NCBI GenBank assembly: GCA_905331475.1
Contig: CAJNYU010003456.1
Span: forward strand, 62,001 to 126,000
Direction of reading: 5' to 3'
DNA: 64,000 nt
Origin: Rotaria socialis
Lineage: Eukaryota; Rotifera; Eurotatoria; Philodinida; Philodinidae
The notes under the pieces were generated by a model. The model was given only the letters and a program-made list of their open reading frames with translations, did no database searches and had not been told where the DNA came from. Within the stretch, counting starts at the first letter, position 1. Each line of letters starts with the position of its first letter. The position numbers and the translations under genes are program-made. Below are positions 1 to 11,586 of this stretch, piece after piece.

Positions 1-293
1 ATGAAAACTTGCGTATGGAGGCTAGCTTTAATTTAAAACCGACCCGACTTCGATAGCTCTCATAGTAATTAAGTTATAGCAATTCTTGTGGAAGCTATAA
101 AAACAAGTCATAAGTCTAGTTTAGTAAGGTATGCAAGGCTGAAACTTTTACCACAAGCGTTTCTCACTAGGCCCATCCATTCGTGAAAATTTCAGCCCAA
201 ACCTATACTCCAAAGTGGCCAGTCGATTCTGAGGGGGGATACGGTAGCTGATAGAAAAAACCGATGAGTTTCAACCCAATTTCTATTTCTCTT

Positions 294-1480
294 TCAGCGA
301 ATGGGTCATTGGGTTGAGTTGAGCCCTTCAGCACAGCCCGCCGGGTAACCCATTGGGTTAACCCTGGTTATAATGCATTTCAATTCTCTGCTATGTGTAA
401 AAATTGTACACTGCTGATAGAGTTCTATGGCTATCAACAGATTTCTATTACATTTGTGAACGAAATCATTTTCATTTGAGCGAATAAATTCACCAATAAA
501 AATAAACTGAAGAGTTATTATTATTCATTTGTATGTAATATAATATACAATTAATCGAATCTAAAATTTTATTTAGAAGTAGTGTCATTAAACAAAATTG
601 TGTTGATCCGAAATCGATGTCTATATCGTGATGTATTTCTCTAATATATCGAAAACAACAGTGATGACTTCCAAAAGTTTTAGTTTTTTTAAGTCAATGT
701 AAAACTAAAATAAAAACTAATAGCTCAACAGGACCTGTCCGAGGAAGCAAATATTGGGGGGTTTGTGTCGGATTTTTCTAACAGAACGCAAGAAAAAATT
801 TTCGGCTGCACTGAAAAAAACAAAAGTCTTCGATTATTGGGGGTTGCCACAACCCCCGGGACAAGCCAGCCCTGAAACTCAACCAGCATGGTGTACTAAT
901 GTAAAATTATGATAGAAATCGCTCGAGATGTATTCTGAACAACACCAATCGAAGAATATATAGAAGGCAAAAAAAGATCTAGTAAAGAAGATAATGAAAT
1001 CTGCCTCTATAGCAGAAGGGCAACAAGAGACATGAAGCAGAGAAGGGAAGAAGAAAATAGATGATTACAAGAAAGAGATATAAAGCAGAGATCATAAGAG
1101 GATAAAGTCCGATTCTTGTCTGTTACGTTTGACTATGCAATTAAATCAATTATAAATAGGGAAAAGATGATTCATACCCTATGTTGTGTTATAAAGAAAT
1201 CTGCATAAAAAATCCCTTTTGTGAATAATTTTACAATATACTTTATTCATGGGTTAACCCAAAGGTAACCCGAGGGTTGGCCGATTGGGTTCATACGTTA
1301 AGCTTGACGGGTGGGTTAGGGTTTAAAATTCTCAAATGGCTGGAGGACTACGTTGGGTTGGCTTAGGGTTAACCCCTGGGTCACCCAACCCGGTGGGTAG
1401 CAGTGACGACCCAACCCATCTGGCATCTCTGACCCAAACCCAAACTCAAACTCATTAGACCAAATTCAAACTGTTTGGGT
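294..1480. repeat. GGGTTAACCC-rich foldback region (possible non-autonomous transposon)
   Basis: Two clusters of degenerate GGGTT/AACCC words lie at about 296-370 and 1249-1480, with ordinary AT-rich DNA between them. The left arm at 342-366 (starting CGGGTAACCCATTGGG) and the reverse complement of 1249-1272 (starting CGGGTTACCTTTGGG) match well, so the pair can fold into a large hairpin around roughly 880 bp. The GC-rich, palindromic words stand out from the surroundings. I saw no transposase inside and no clear target-site duplication, so the element class is open. It could also be degenerate satellite-like sequence. Confidence 0.4.
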
Positions 1481-1839
1481 TTGGTTCATGTCTAGTCTTT
1501 ACGCATAACAATTGGACTTTATCAGATGAGGTAATCGAAATAATCAATTCAAACGCTTTTTATTTAAATCATGTAAGGTGGAATATTCAACGTGTTCAAC
1601 CTTCTGATGTTGCAAGAAGTGTAGTAGATACTGAAGATTCAATAAATATAGAGCTTGAACAAGGAAGACTATTGATACCGAAACCGCACACGAATAATTT
1701 AGCAACTCAAGAAACATTGGAACAGCAAATAATCATGAATAATAATGATGCAGATGTACTAACCCAAGTTTTGCCAAGATCAACATGTTCAAAACGAAAA
1801 ACTGAAATGAATGCCAATGTCCATAAGCGTCAAATATGA
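1459..1839 (+). pseudogene. Open frame without start codon, probable 3' exon or gene fragment
   Basis: The frame is open from just after a TAG at 1456-1458 to a TGA at 1837-1839. From about 1513 it reads like real protein (WTLSDEVIEIINSNAFYLNH, then a Glu/Asn/Gln-rich tail ending KRKTEMNANVHKRQI). It begins inside the GGGTTT-rich repeat and has no credible start of its own, so it may be the last exon of a gene interrupted by the repeat, or a fragment captured by an element. The family was not recognised. Confidence 0.3.
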
Positions 1840-2059
1840 ACACAAACAAGGAGAATGAAAAAATACTAAATCATTTCGAATACAATATTTTTAAAATTTG
1901 GCCATTTTAATATTAACTTTTATTCATTTTATACGCGTTTGATATTTTCAAACTTTTTTTAACATATACTGATTTTTAAATCTTCGTTATTGATTAAATA
2001 AAAGGAAAAAAACCGCTCAATCGGTCAATTAACAATTAAAAGATATATTTTAAAAGCAT

Positions 2060-2452
2060 TTGACTTCTCTAAACATTTTAAGATACTCTTATCAAATGGA
2101 TCATTCCGATCAACTCATATCACCACGAACAGCGGTGCATATTACAGATGAAGAGCATACGTTAATTCTAATGCTGCGAACAATGCCTTTAGACAAAATA
2201 ATATATGTAATGATGCTAAACAACTTTTTACCAATGGAATTACCGAAAAAATATGACCATATTGCTAATATCATTAATTTACATTTTAAAAACTCATATG
2301 AAATTCATAAATTAAGAGCAATAATCGAATTTATCTTTATAAAAACAAGATTCAGTCAAATGTTCCAGCAACATGATCTAGATGAAATGATTGATAAATA
2401 TCAGAAAAATAGAATTGCTGAGTCTGATGGTGTATATGAGCTGTACTTGTGA
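2060..2452 (+). CDS. Hypothetical protein, 130 aa
   Basis: A single-exon frame of 130 residues with plausible amino-acid composition: a polar N-terminus, then an apparently helical segment with LILMLRTMPLDKIIYVMMLN and a second helical half ending AESDGVYELYL. No signal peptide, clear membrane segment or known motif is seen. It lies between a repeat-derived region and a decayed transposase, so it may be a leftover of a mobile element rather than a host gene. The family was not recognised. An ORF of this length could still arise by chance, although its codon use looks coding-like. Confidence 0.3.
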   Translation: MTSLNILRYSYQMDHSDQLISPRTAVHITDEEHTLILMLRTMPLDKIIYVMMLNNFLPMELPKKYDHIANIINLHFKNSYEIHKLRAIIEFIFIKTRFSQMFQQHDLDEMIDKYQKNRIAESDGVYELYL

Positions 2453-2559
2453 CCGTATACAATAAAGTGTATTCAGTATGAAAAGCAATTGAAGTCGGTC
2501 TTTTCTCATCGTTCAAAAAATGTCTTATCTTTAACAAAAAGTTTTAAGGCTCGTAAGTA

Positions 2560-2618
2560 CTCATGTAGCCGATAATGGAAATTAACGTCTATTATTTTTA
2601 CATTATCGACTACATGAG
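2560..2618. repeat. 18-bp inverted repeat (hairpin)
   Basis: CTCATGTAGCCGATAATG at 2560-2577 pairs with 2601-2618 with one mismatch around a 23-nt loop. It lies just 3' of the 130-residue ORF. It could be a relic of a small inverted-repeat element or a transcript hairpin; nothing decides between these. Confidence 0.5.
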
Positions 2619-2740
2619 TGATAAAATCATAGTTTTTGATAGTAATCACCACATCTATATTTTCATAACTAGTCATTTGCACCTGTACCTGTGACGATTG
2701 TCATGTTCAAATATTTCCAAATTTTTATATACAACAAAAA

Positions 2741-2902
2741 ATGAAATTCATCATACTAGAATCAATAAAAAACGATCAATTTATTTATTTAACTGGAAAT
2801 CAAGTATTCGATCAAAATTTGCGGATTGATTTTGAGCAACAACTAATACAAAATAATGTGCCGTTTGAAGGATACACAAGTGCATATAACTCGAAAATTT
2901 AA
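2741..2902 (+). pseudogene. Short orphan ORF, possible 5' part of the transposase relic
   Basis: A 53-codon frame (MKFIILESIKNDQFIYLTGN, ending SAYNSKI) with coding-like composition sits 60 nt upstream of the KDZ-like relic on the same strand. It may be a separated N-terminal piece of that element. No motif was recognised. Confidence 0.2.
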
Positions 2903-2961
2903 TTGATCGAAAACAGACAAAACCAAAAATCGACCAACTACTACAGATAGTATGTACGATA

Positions 2962-4114
2962 ATGTTCCTTTTTCTAATATTTTTTAAAAATCTTTCTCGT
3001 CAATATTTTCTTAGAACATTGTTGGATGAAAGATACTTTCAATTGACTTGGCTTTTAATAAATATAGTTAAGCTTCTTTTTATAACAAAGAATCAAAAAG
3101 TTTCTATTATACCGATGTCGGTACGCGATGTTGATGAGTGCAATGATTTTTTTTCAAAGACTCAATCCGAACTGTACGAAAATTTCGTTGGGTTTTGGAC
3201 ACAACATCAACGATTTACTAAAAGATGTAATCCAACTACATGCTCAAAAGTCTTCATTGTCGATGGACATCAAAAAGCTAATAGACTTGCATGTCAATAC
3301 AAAGATGTTTTTGACAATTCCATATATGAACTAGGGCCCGTTCAAATGGGATGTTTATATTCTCCATTGAGAACAGGTACACACTTTTGCGTGAGTAGTT
3401 TTTCTTTGCACTCTTATTTTCTGCTTTTAGCGCGTAATGTCGATCATAGATACTGACAATTACATCAGCCAAAAATTGTTACATTTGTGAACGAGGAATC
3501 AATACCAGTTCAGCAGATAGTTCTCAAAAATAAAGAAACAACTTTAGATAAATTAGTACTAATGGAATATGTAGATAAGGATGGTCACTATGATGATGCT
3601 TTATGCAATGTCTTCAGATCTGGAATAAACAGTAAACTAAAAATTAGCTCATATAGATTTTTAGCGACATTTTTGAGCTGTTCAGTAATAGTTGGATTTA
3701 CAGAACAGCCATGCTCAGAAGGAAGTGCGCGTGAAAATTTCATTTCTAATCTTATTAATATATAAAGTATTTCTTCTTTATTGTCTACAACAACAATAGT
3801 GCGACGAGTGCTTCGTCATATTTGAACTATATTGCGATTCGGTCAATTGCCTAATGCAATGTGTCATGATTGTGCGTGCACATTGAAATTATTTATCAAT
3901 CGACATTTCGGTTCAAATGAGTTAAAGTCAGCAGATTCGACGCAATTTCTTACATCACTGACAACGGCTATTGACCGATTCCATGTAAAAAAATCACAAG
4001 AGGCCTATATGTAAAACAGTGATGCGACCTGATCATCCATGTCATAACGATATTTACGCATCTATTAATACACAAGTTGCTGAACAGGGTTTTTCTTATC
4101 TATCAAAATTTTAA
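2962..4114 (+). pseudogene. Decayed KDZ-like (cysteine-cluster) transposase region
   Basis: Three consecutive + strand open segments separated by stops or frameshifts look like one decayed protein. The first (2962-3456) contains FIVDGHQKANRLACQY followed by YELGPVQMGCLYSPLRTG, with spaced cysteines. The second is 3487-3765. The third (3832-4014) contains CHDCACTLKLFINRHFG and AIDRFHVK. After an apparent one-base slip in an A-run near 3990 the frame continues as NHKRPICKTVMRPDHPCH and NTQVAEQGFSYLSKF, to a TAA at 4112-4114. The order Cys cluster, D-x-F-H-x-K-x-H, then a Cys/His-containing segment and an N-T-x-x-A-E-Q motif resembles Kyakuja-Dileera-Zisupton (KDZ) transposases and their CxC-domain partners. 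The family call rests on motif memory only. Interrupted frames mean it is not functional as it stands. Confidence 0.4.
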
Positions 4115-4639
4115 AATTCATTTAGAGGACATCTAGCTATCCAAAATCGACGATAGTTTTTACAGTTCTATTTCATTTTAAAAATTGTACAAACACTGGT
4201 ATTAGCTCGTTTGAACAAGCTGTATAACTCGGTCAAACATATGTTTCTGGTTTTAAACTTTCTATTAATATATTTTATCTTATCTTATCTATTCGATGCC
4301 AGTCTGCATTATTTTTTATTTCGCAATAAAGTTCTGTTTAACACTTTTCCGTAAATATTTTGTTGATGATTGTTTTGTTGTCTCCGATGCTATTGAATAA
4401 ATTGAAAGCAATGCTACATATCTGATCCACTGGTTTGGTTCTGATAGAACTGGCAGGTAAATATCTGATATCTGATCTACTGGGTAGTCTACACACAGAC
4501 AGTAGGGTTTCCCTGAATGGCTGTTCAGTTTTTTAATAATTGAATTCAATTGTACAAAATTATGGATAAGTTAATTCTTGTTCCTATGTGCATTTCTGAT
4601 TGCTAAAAATTTTTAAATTTTGTGAGGTTGAAATTTTAA

Positions 4640-5483
4640 AAATTTTGGCACGCAGATTTTTTTGAATTAGTACTAATTTGAGATTTGACACTGTATGAAT
4701 TGAAAGACCATATTTCGCTGCTGCAAGCCATATCATGATTCGTTTTGAAAACTTGGCCTTCAACCTTATTTCTTTATGTTCATCAGCCTCCTGCCGACAA
4801 GCAGAATAAACACGATCATTTGACGATTGTAAATGTCATCTAATTCGAAATATTTTTCATCAGAAAATAAGATCTTTTCTCAATCTTGTTTTTTTAATGA
4901 CTTTCGAACCCAATACGGAAATGATACTCGTTCTTCTTTTTGTTCATCCTTTAGATTTGGCTGAATTGTAATATGATAGGCATGTAAATGAAGATCACCA
5001 TGCATAATTCGACCGATTGTTCCCTTTGAAACACCAAGCGGATTAGCTAATTTTCTTGCATTTGGTCGACCTTTGTAAATTAGTCTATTTTTGACTTTTT
5101 GAAGAAGACTTTTTGTTCTTATAATTCTGGATCTACCAGGTGGTATTTTTAATTCAATTGTACTGACACCTCTATATAGATGTTAATCAAACAATCTATT
5201 TGTATTCGGTTATAATCACTCGATGTTGATTATTGATTAATCAAAAGTTAAACCAAAATGATCACTACTCGATCGATTATTTTGGCCACTTCTGATTTTA
5301 ATCATTTGTAATTAAATGAAGAAATTACCCTACATCGATTTTTTGTCACCTAATTGCGAATCGATTATCAACAAAATTAATTGCAATATTCGAAAGAATA
5401 GATTGAAGGACTCGATTTATATCAGGATTAATATCTTGTTCCGTAACACTAGTTGGCAAAATCTTTACTAATAATTCTAACAT
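4640..5483 (-). pseudogene. Decayed Tc1/mariner (IS630) family transposase
   Basis: Reading the minus strand, an ATG at 5483 opens a 46-codon exon ending FAIR at a possible phase-2 GT donor near 5347. The frame then resumes near 5174 (ending in IPPGRSRIIRTKSLLQKVK), giving the helix-turn-helix region with GRPNARKLANPLGVSKGTIG. An in-frame TGA follows RKSLKKQD. The catalytic region continues as ILFSDEKYFELDDIYN, then, after a frameshift, QNDRVYSACRQEADEHKE and KAKFSKRIMIWLAAAKYGLS. The SDEKYF...QNDRVY pattern is typical of mariner-like transposases with a DDE catalytic domain. The stop, frameshift and missing C-terminal part mark it as a dead copy. Terminal inverted repeats were not identified. 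Confidence 0.75.
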
Positions 5484-6285
5484 ATTTATCTCTTCAAATG
5501 TCAACTATTAATTAAACTTTTTTTTCAGTTTTCCATGGGATCATCAGTAACAGTCATCTATTGATTCTTTTTATGTCTAGTTGAATATTGTCACAGTAGT
5601 GAAATTCGAAACATTTTCTGAATACTATCGCAGCAGGACAATTTGTTTTTTAATAATTTATCGTGATGTTGCAATGATGAATTTTCAACTGTAATAAATA
5701 TTTCTAGTATTAGATACTAAGTTATACTTATTTTTTTTTATTGCTGGGATACATGGGTAAGAAGATTATTGAGAACATTAATACTAGATTAAAAACTATT
5801 TGATATTGACTCCGAAAGATTTGATGTGAGTGTTCAATCTCTGATTCTCTTTGCCATAACCAAAGCTATAATCTTTTGTGAAGATTGGATCTAATCAAAA
5901 CTTTAATATTTGTTTTCAAAAAAAAAATTTCAATATTAATAATATATGTTTTTATCATAGCTAACAGGTTCTTGTGTGCTTACGAAACTCGTTTTTTATT
6001 TAGAAAAATAATAAAATCTGTGTTACTCAATATTTTAGAAACAAATTTTATTTACAGAAACATATTTTAGGCTCTGAAAAACTCTTTTAACGTACAACAA
6101 AAGACGAATTTTAAGTTTACATCATTTATTTTCATCTGTATATATCGAGAATTTGAACAAAAATATATAAGCAAAAGAACACCGAAAACAAGACAAAAAA
6201 GTATTCATATAAAAATAAACAAACGAAATGAAATTAATGAAACTATCATAAAACAAAAATAAGTACACTGTTGTTTCATTGTTTT
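5484..6285. other. AT-rich intergenic stretch, no gene seen
   Basis: AT-rich DNA between the transposase relic and the 3' end of the WD40-like gene. A 61-codon frame at 5885-6070 is low-complexity Phe/Ile/Lys translation and is not supported. No RNA gene or clear repeat was seen. Confidence 0.5.
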
Positions 6286-7441
6286 TTATTTGAATATTTT
6301 TGAATTTAATGGTATATTAACATCAATCCAATGTAATAAACCTTGATGTGTAGCAACAACAATAGCCATTTTATTTATTGTCCAATGATAATCAAGAAAT
6401 GACGATGATATATTATCAAAAGATTCAACTTGTCTCATCTAAATCATGTTTCATTTATCTTTAAATCAATCAAGAGAGAATATTTCAAGCTTACAGTCAA
6501 AAAACGAATATCATAAATTTTTATTTTAGCAAGACGTGCATCATAAGTTGATATTAAATGATTAGGTGATGCTAAACTACATTTCAATTTTTCTAATTGT
6601 CCAAATGGATCTAATATTTCATTTCGAATTGGTTCTCTAAGTAATTCAAAATTTAACCAAAATACATCTTTTTTAGATATACATACCGACTTGCTCGTTT
6701 ATCCCAAATAAGTATCTGTTGTCGATGTCGACCAATAATAATATCATTTGTTATCCATGTACAATCGGCTAAATGTTCTTTTCCGTCATAATTTAACGTT
6801 AATCCAATTGTTTTATGTTCAAAGTCAAAAATATTTAGTCGACTTTGATGAGCAAGAAGGAGCTAAAAATAAAAGTCCTTACAATTGAAATTAAAATGGA
6901 GTTTTATGTGTTTTTTTATATACAAGATTAGATTCAGTAGGATTCCATTTTAATTGATGAAGCACTCCATGATTAGAAAATACGAATTGATATGATAAAC
7001 TATATTGAGATGCGTTATAAATTTTAACTGTTCCATTTAAATGACTAGTTGAGATTTGATCAAAAGATTTGTTATAATCAATGGATGAAGTTGTTAAACG
7101 TACTGTTTCATCTAGCCACTTGAAAACAGCACAAGAAATAAAGACAAAATAATAATAAACAGTTGATTTACTTTTAGATTTTGTACTGAATCCTTATTTT
7201 CATTCTGATAAATTAATGACGCTTGTTGTCTTCGGTTCAATGTTGGCAAAGTTGTTAAACCAATTCTAGATGAATTGATTAGTAATTGAAAAATGGCTCG
7301 ACGAAGTATATATTGATTTTTTAAGCTTTTGAAGAGTGAAGAGTTTTCGCAACGCTTATTTAATACCAGTTTTCTTTTATTAAATTTTATAGATTTTTCT
7401 AAGCTATCAGTTGATCTTTTTACCAAGAAGAACATGTACAT
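6286..7441 (-). CDS. WD40-repeat (beta-propeller) protein, 5 exons, start uncertain
   Basis: Exons on the minus strand: 7172-7441, 6924-7118, 6687-6862, 6495-6636 and 6286-6438, all with GT..AG introns and consistent phases. From the ATG at 7441 they encode about 311 residues. WD-like strands are visible: SHLNGTVKIYNA, GVLHQLKWNP followed by NLLLLAHQSRLNIFDFEHK, ADCTWITNDIIIGRHRQQIL ending IWDKRASR, HLISTYDARLAKIKIYDIRF and MAIVVATHQGLLHWIDV. This gives about half to two thirds of a propeller, so upstream exons are likely; the candidate at 8572-8721 is listed separately. The N-terminal 40 residues are Lys-rich and resemble no propeller strand, so the true start may lie elsewhere. I could not assign the protein to a named WD-repeat family. 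The exon structure is firm, the function is not. Confidence 0.7.
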
Positions 7442-8571
7442 TGGTTTTGTAGAAAATATTTCTCTTTATTGTATAGGTTGTATTACAAGTATATTTTTAA
7501 ATAAAATGAAAGGTAGTATTATTCGATATGAAATACCATGACGGTCAAACTTTTCTCAAAGAGTTACACTCAATTTATAAGCCTATTTTCAATAGAAACC
7601 CGAAACTTGTCTAACTTCATGGAAAATATCTTATTCAGTTAATTAATGTGGATGAATGACGTTGAACAAGCAAATCATTAGTAAACTGTTGTATAGAGAA
7701 ATTATTACTTTTTCAGTCAATATAAACTCAGATAAGTGCACTTCTTGTTTTGGTATCATTTAATTCGTTCAAACCTAATCAACTGATTTCGTCAAGGCTA
7801 TTCTATGAATCTGTAAATCAAGTATGTAAAGAATACGAAATATTTATTATGGTGCAATAACTTTCAATTCTTTTTAGTGATTTAAAAATTTAGAAGAATG
7901 CTGTAAAAATAGCTTTCGATCACTCGCTGATATAGAAAGATTATTTCCTATGTATCATACTTAATCTGTTTACGAGAAGGTCGATAGACAGTGTTTGAAA
8001 GCCAACATAAGTGATTGATTTGAAAGCCAAAATGATTTGTGTCAACTGATTCACACACAAGTTCATCGTTCTAAATATTGAAACTAATACTTGGAAAAAA
8101 GGTATTTTCAATGAAAAATTCGTTAGTGAAATCTGTGTGAAATTCCTATGCGACATAAAATATGTGTTGTTGCTAATTGCATAATAATATTGCGTTATTC
8201 AATATTTTTGGGTACACAGTGTGCACTGCACATTGTTTCAGTTAACTTTTACCCAAGCTTCTCGGACATGTCCATGACAATTTGTGAATCAGAGATCGAA
8301 CAGAATCGAATTGTACGGATGAGAGTTGGGCTCAATGGGTTTTCAATCTTTGCTATTCATCATGTCTATCTATGATGAACTTTAGTGGAGTGAAGTGAGT
8401 GATAATGCTTATCGTATTGGATGTAAAACCATTTATAGATCACACATCCCGAAAAAATAACAGATACTCTATGCTCAAAATGAAAATTTAGTTCAATTGA
8501 AACTGATTATAATGCAATCTTATAAATATAAGAGGCCATGATAAAACAGTAAATTTAACTTGATAACTTAC

Positions 8572-8721
8572 ATCTAGATTAATTTGCCCAAAAGTAAAAC
8601 CATCGGATGTATTAAAACAGAATAGGCGAGGTGCTGAATCAATATTCGAAAGAAAAAATCGACGATAAACCCAATCATTTGTTACTGTTACATCTGATTT
8701 CATCGTAAACTGATTTAATAT
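8572..8721 (-). CDS. Probable upstream exon of the WD40-like gene
   Basis: A 150-nt frame-preserving exon flanked by an AG acceptor (after 8722) and a GTAAGT donor (from 8571). It encodes a propeller-like segment: VTVTNDWVYRRFFLSNIDSA, then PRLFCFNTSDGFTFGQINLD. Phase 0 on both sides is compatible with the next exon at 7172-7441 if that begins at an acceptor rather than at the ATG. The 1.1-kb gap between them shows no certain further exon. It could instead be a separate partial duplicate. Confidence 0.5.
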
Positions 8722-10317
8722 CTACAATGCAATAGCTAAATCATTACGTAAGTTTTTTTCCTATTTGCTGAAATATTCATGTCTTAACCGATAACAAGCT
8801 ATGCTATCGAATAATCAAAATTTTCAAATAAACAATTTACTCCTTCATTTATTGTACTTCAACATAGAACGTTTCAACTAGCGCTCTGCTCTCTCGCTCA
8901 TTCATAGCAGAAAATAAATTATATTCTCGAAAATGTTTTATACTACTGCTGTATTGAGTTTGTCGATCTGTGTGAAGAAAGATATTGGTACGACTAAAGA
9001 GAAGATCTACACTGAGTGTGAGTCGCAAAATCTATGAAGATGTAAAATATGTTAGCAAATTTTTTATTGTAACAGTTGTCAAGAGAAAAAAAATACCTAG
9101 TGTAATCATCAAATAGTAAAACTGAAAAAGAAAACATGCATTACTAACTAAATAATAAGAAGCTAGTTTGATACTTTTTCTATATATTGCTTATACTGAT
9201 CGAGAAAGTTTTGGAATGACGATTGTTCAAATTAGTAACACTCTACTTTGCTGGTTAAATTGCTCAGCTGTTTAAGATTATCAATTATACTTTTATATTC
9301 ATAAGAGTTGAATTTATCGTACTGGATGAATTAATGCATGCTGTTACGTGTTTCAGTTGCATTCAAACGATACTAGGTGTAAATAAAATGATTTGGGATT
9401 GAATAACTACTCACACTGACATTGCCAAATAATATAAAATAACGATATTAACAATCAGTCACACAATATTATGAAAACTAAAGTATTTTCAATTTCGTAT
9501 GTTGATATCGAAACGAAATGTTGAACATTTAAAAATGAGACATGCATTTAACGGATCAAATTCGTTGATTATCAGCGTAAAGTAAACGAGATTCGAGCAG
9601 CCCACACCCACCCGACCCAAGCAAAGCAAAGCAACAAGTATTGACAAAATATTATTGGTAAATATTCGAACAAATCTGGTAACAGAAATGACATCTATCG
9701 CTTTTTATCGGATGCAAAATATGTATATTACTTTACTTGATCGAGGTCAAATAATAAGAGCCTTAAAACTTAATAGTACAATAGTAGAAAATTAGTTTAT
9801 AAACTCTATTTAGCATTCTTCTGACAGAATCGGACAAATACCGTTTTTAACAACTAAATCTGACAGATGGTCTCTCTCAATTCTGCATGTCTTTATTCTG
9901 TTCCAGTCGTCGCGAAGCAAAATGGAACGCCCTGTAGAGATATTCATGGTAGCACGGCAGCAGCAGATTCTCAGTCATGATGACCATATCTTCGACGTTC
10001 TAAGTCATGTTGAGCATCCTCACTTTTTTGATACAATCGGAATGCCTATCTAAACCTAATGTGAAAACTTGGTGTCGAAGTCAGTTTGGAAACCGGCAGC
10101 CAGAAAGTACTCATGCAAATAAGGAGACCAATTCCAATTCCAACCGATTTCAACCAATTTTAGGAATTGAATGGACTCGAACTGGAATTGGTGCACCCCT
10201 AATTTTAATGAAATAAATATACTTCGTATCTGTTAATATGATTTATTTGAGGCAATTGAAAAGAAAGATTTTTTTTTTATCTTTTGCCACAAAAAGTCAA
10301 TTGATCAAATGAAGAGT
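8722..10317. other. Intergenic, 1.6 kb, with a hAT-like terminus near 10201
   Basis: No coding exon was supported here. At 10177-10202 the sequence ends as the reverse complement of TAGGGGTGCACCA, the same word that opens the MITE at 52243 and typical of hAT-type termini. It is preceded by GGAATTGG-type short repeats (about 10130-10190). No matching left end was found, so it may be a truncated end. The 69-codon frame at 10007-10216 runs through these repeats and is not taken as a gene. Confidence 0.4.
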
Positions 10318-11586
10318 CTACGCTATAATCTTTGTCAATAAATTTCGAAATACTTCATTTGTATACAATGAATTTCCATACTGTTGAATATATTGATTTG
10401 GATTAACACGCTTTATTTCTTTTCGTTGTCTGACAGTTTTATCAACATTAACATTAACGTGATCATATTCAATAATAATTTTTTGTGATTGATCATCAGC
10501 AGTGTGAAGTTTATTTCGTGCTAACGATATGGGTTCATAGATTAGTTTATGTTTTGGATGAATACATGGTTTAGGTACTGAGCACGGTTTACTAGAGGCA
10601 GTTAAAAATGATGGCAGATTATCGGCCAAAATTGATGGATTAACGGGAGAAGATTTGTAAAATATTTCTCTAACGATAATATGAGCAGGACGTATTAGTG
10701 AAGTATATTCATGAAGAAGTTGATCCTGTTTATGTTTGTCAATATTAAATTGTTTCGTTTTCTCACAAATAATAATTGGTGAAGTAGAAAATGTTTTTGT
10801 AAAATTTGCTGAAGGTAATTCTTGAAAATCTTTTAAATAATTTGAATTCATATGATTGCTGTTAGTTGTTATTGGAGAATTTTGTAATGAAATTTTTGAT
10901 GATTTATTCGAATGATCGATTGCATCGGATAAATATTCCCATTCAAATTTTGATCCATCTGGGATTGTTGTATTTTCGTCACTGTATTGATTATCATCAT
11001 CGTCACCACCTGAATCTTTATTTGTTTTCATAGAAAAAAAATTAGACGGTATTAATTTAGTTAAATCTTGTTGAATACTCCTTTTCAATTGACTGTCATA
11101 TTTAAAATGGTCATAACTTTTCTGCTTTTTCCATTGAGTATTTTCAACCAAAGATGGTATAATACAATTTGCTGATAATTGCGTTCTTTGTTTTGCTGAT
11201 GGCTTCTTAATAAGATTTGTAGAATCCAATTGATTTTTTAAATCTACTATTGAATACACACTTTGATCTAGATTGAAACTATTTGCGTAGTCAAATAGTG
11301 ATTGAGATAATTGATCATCGAGTACATTTTGATCATATGTTGAACTATCTATTTGCGTTGTTGATCTTGATTCAATAGATGCATGATTAAATTTCGGTGT
11401 TTGATCGCAATTGATTAATGATGATTTTGTTTCAACAATACTTGACACGTCTGTGAGAGAATAATTATCGGAATCATCGGATAAATCTTTAGTTGGTGCT
11501 GAAATTGGTTTTATATTAAGACAGAGTGGGCCAACATTCGATTGAGTATCCCTGTAGTATTTCCTCATATCTAGTACACGTTTCAT
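10318..11586 (-). CDS. Unknown Ser/Asn/Asp-rich, largely disordered protein, 422 aa
   Basis: One uninterrupted 422-codon frame from ATG at 11586 to a stop at 10318, with no intron. Residues 1-310 are Ser/Thr/Asn/Asp/Gln-rich and probably disordered, with an acidic patch DSGGDDDDNQYSDEN near residue 200. The C-terminal 120 residues look structured: LIRPAHIIVREIFYKSSPV, then KLIYEPISLARN, then KIIIEYDHVNVNVDKTVRQR and IKRVNPNQYIQQYGNSLYT. The repeated hydrophobic-Glu-Tyr/Pro strand pattern suggests a small beta-rich module. No family was recognised. Absence of introns in an intron-rich region could mean a retrocopy or simply a lineage-specific gene. A strand-specific transcript or a conserved homologue would settle that it is real; the length alone makes chance unlikely. 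Confidence 0.7.
   Translation of the reverse strand: MKRVLDMRKYYRDTQSNVGPLCLNIKPISAPTKDLSDDSDNYSLTDVSSIVETKSSLINCDQTPKFNHASIESRSTTQIDSSTYDQNVLDDQLSQSLFDYANSFNLDQSVYSIVDLKNQLDSTNLIKKPSAKQRTQLSANCIIPSLVENTQWKKQKSYDHFKYDSQLKRSIQQDLTKLIPSNFFSMKTNKDSGGDDDDNQYSDENTTIPDGSKFEWEYLSDAIDHSNKSSKISLQNSPITTNSNHMNSNYLKDFQELPSANFTKTFSTSPIIICEKTKQFNIDKHKQDQLLHEYTSLIRPAHIIVREIFYKSSPVNPSILADNLPSFLTASSKPCSVPKPCIHPKHKLIYEPISLARNKLHTADDQSQKIIIEYDHVNVNVDKTVRQRKEIKRVNPNQYIQQYGNSLYTNEVFRNLLTKIIA

Noticed and set aside
7329..7541. 70-codon + strand frame
   Set aside because: Overlaps the first exon of the WD40-like gene on the opposite strand, where splicing and motifs support coding.
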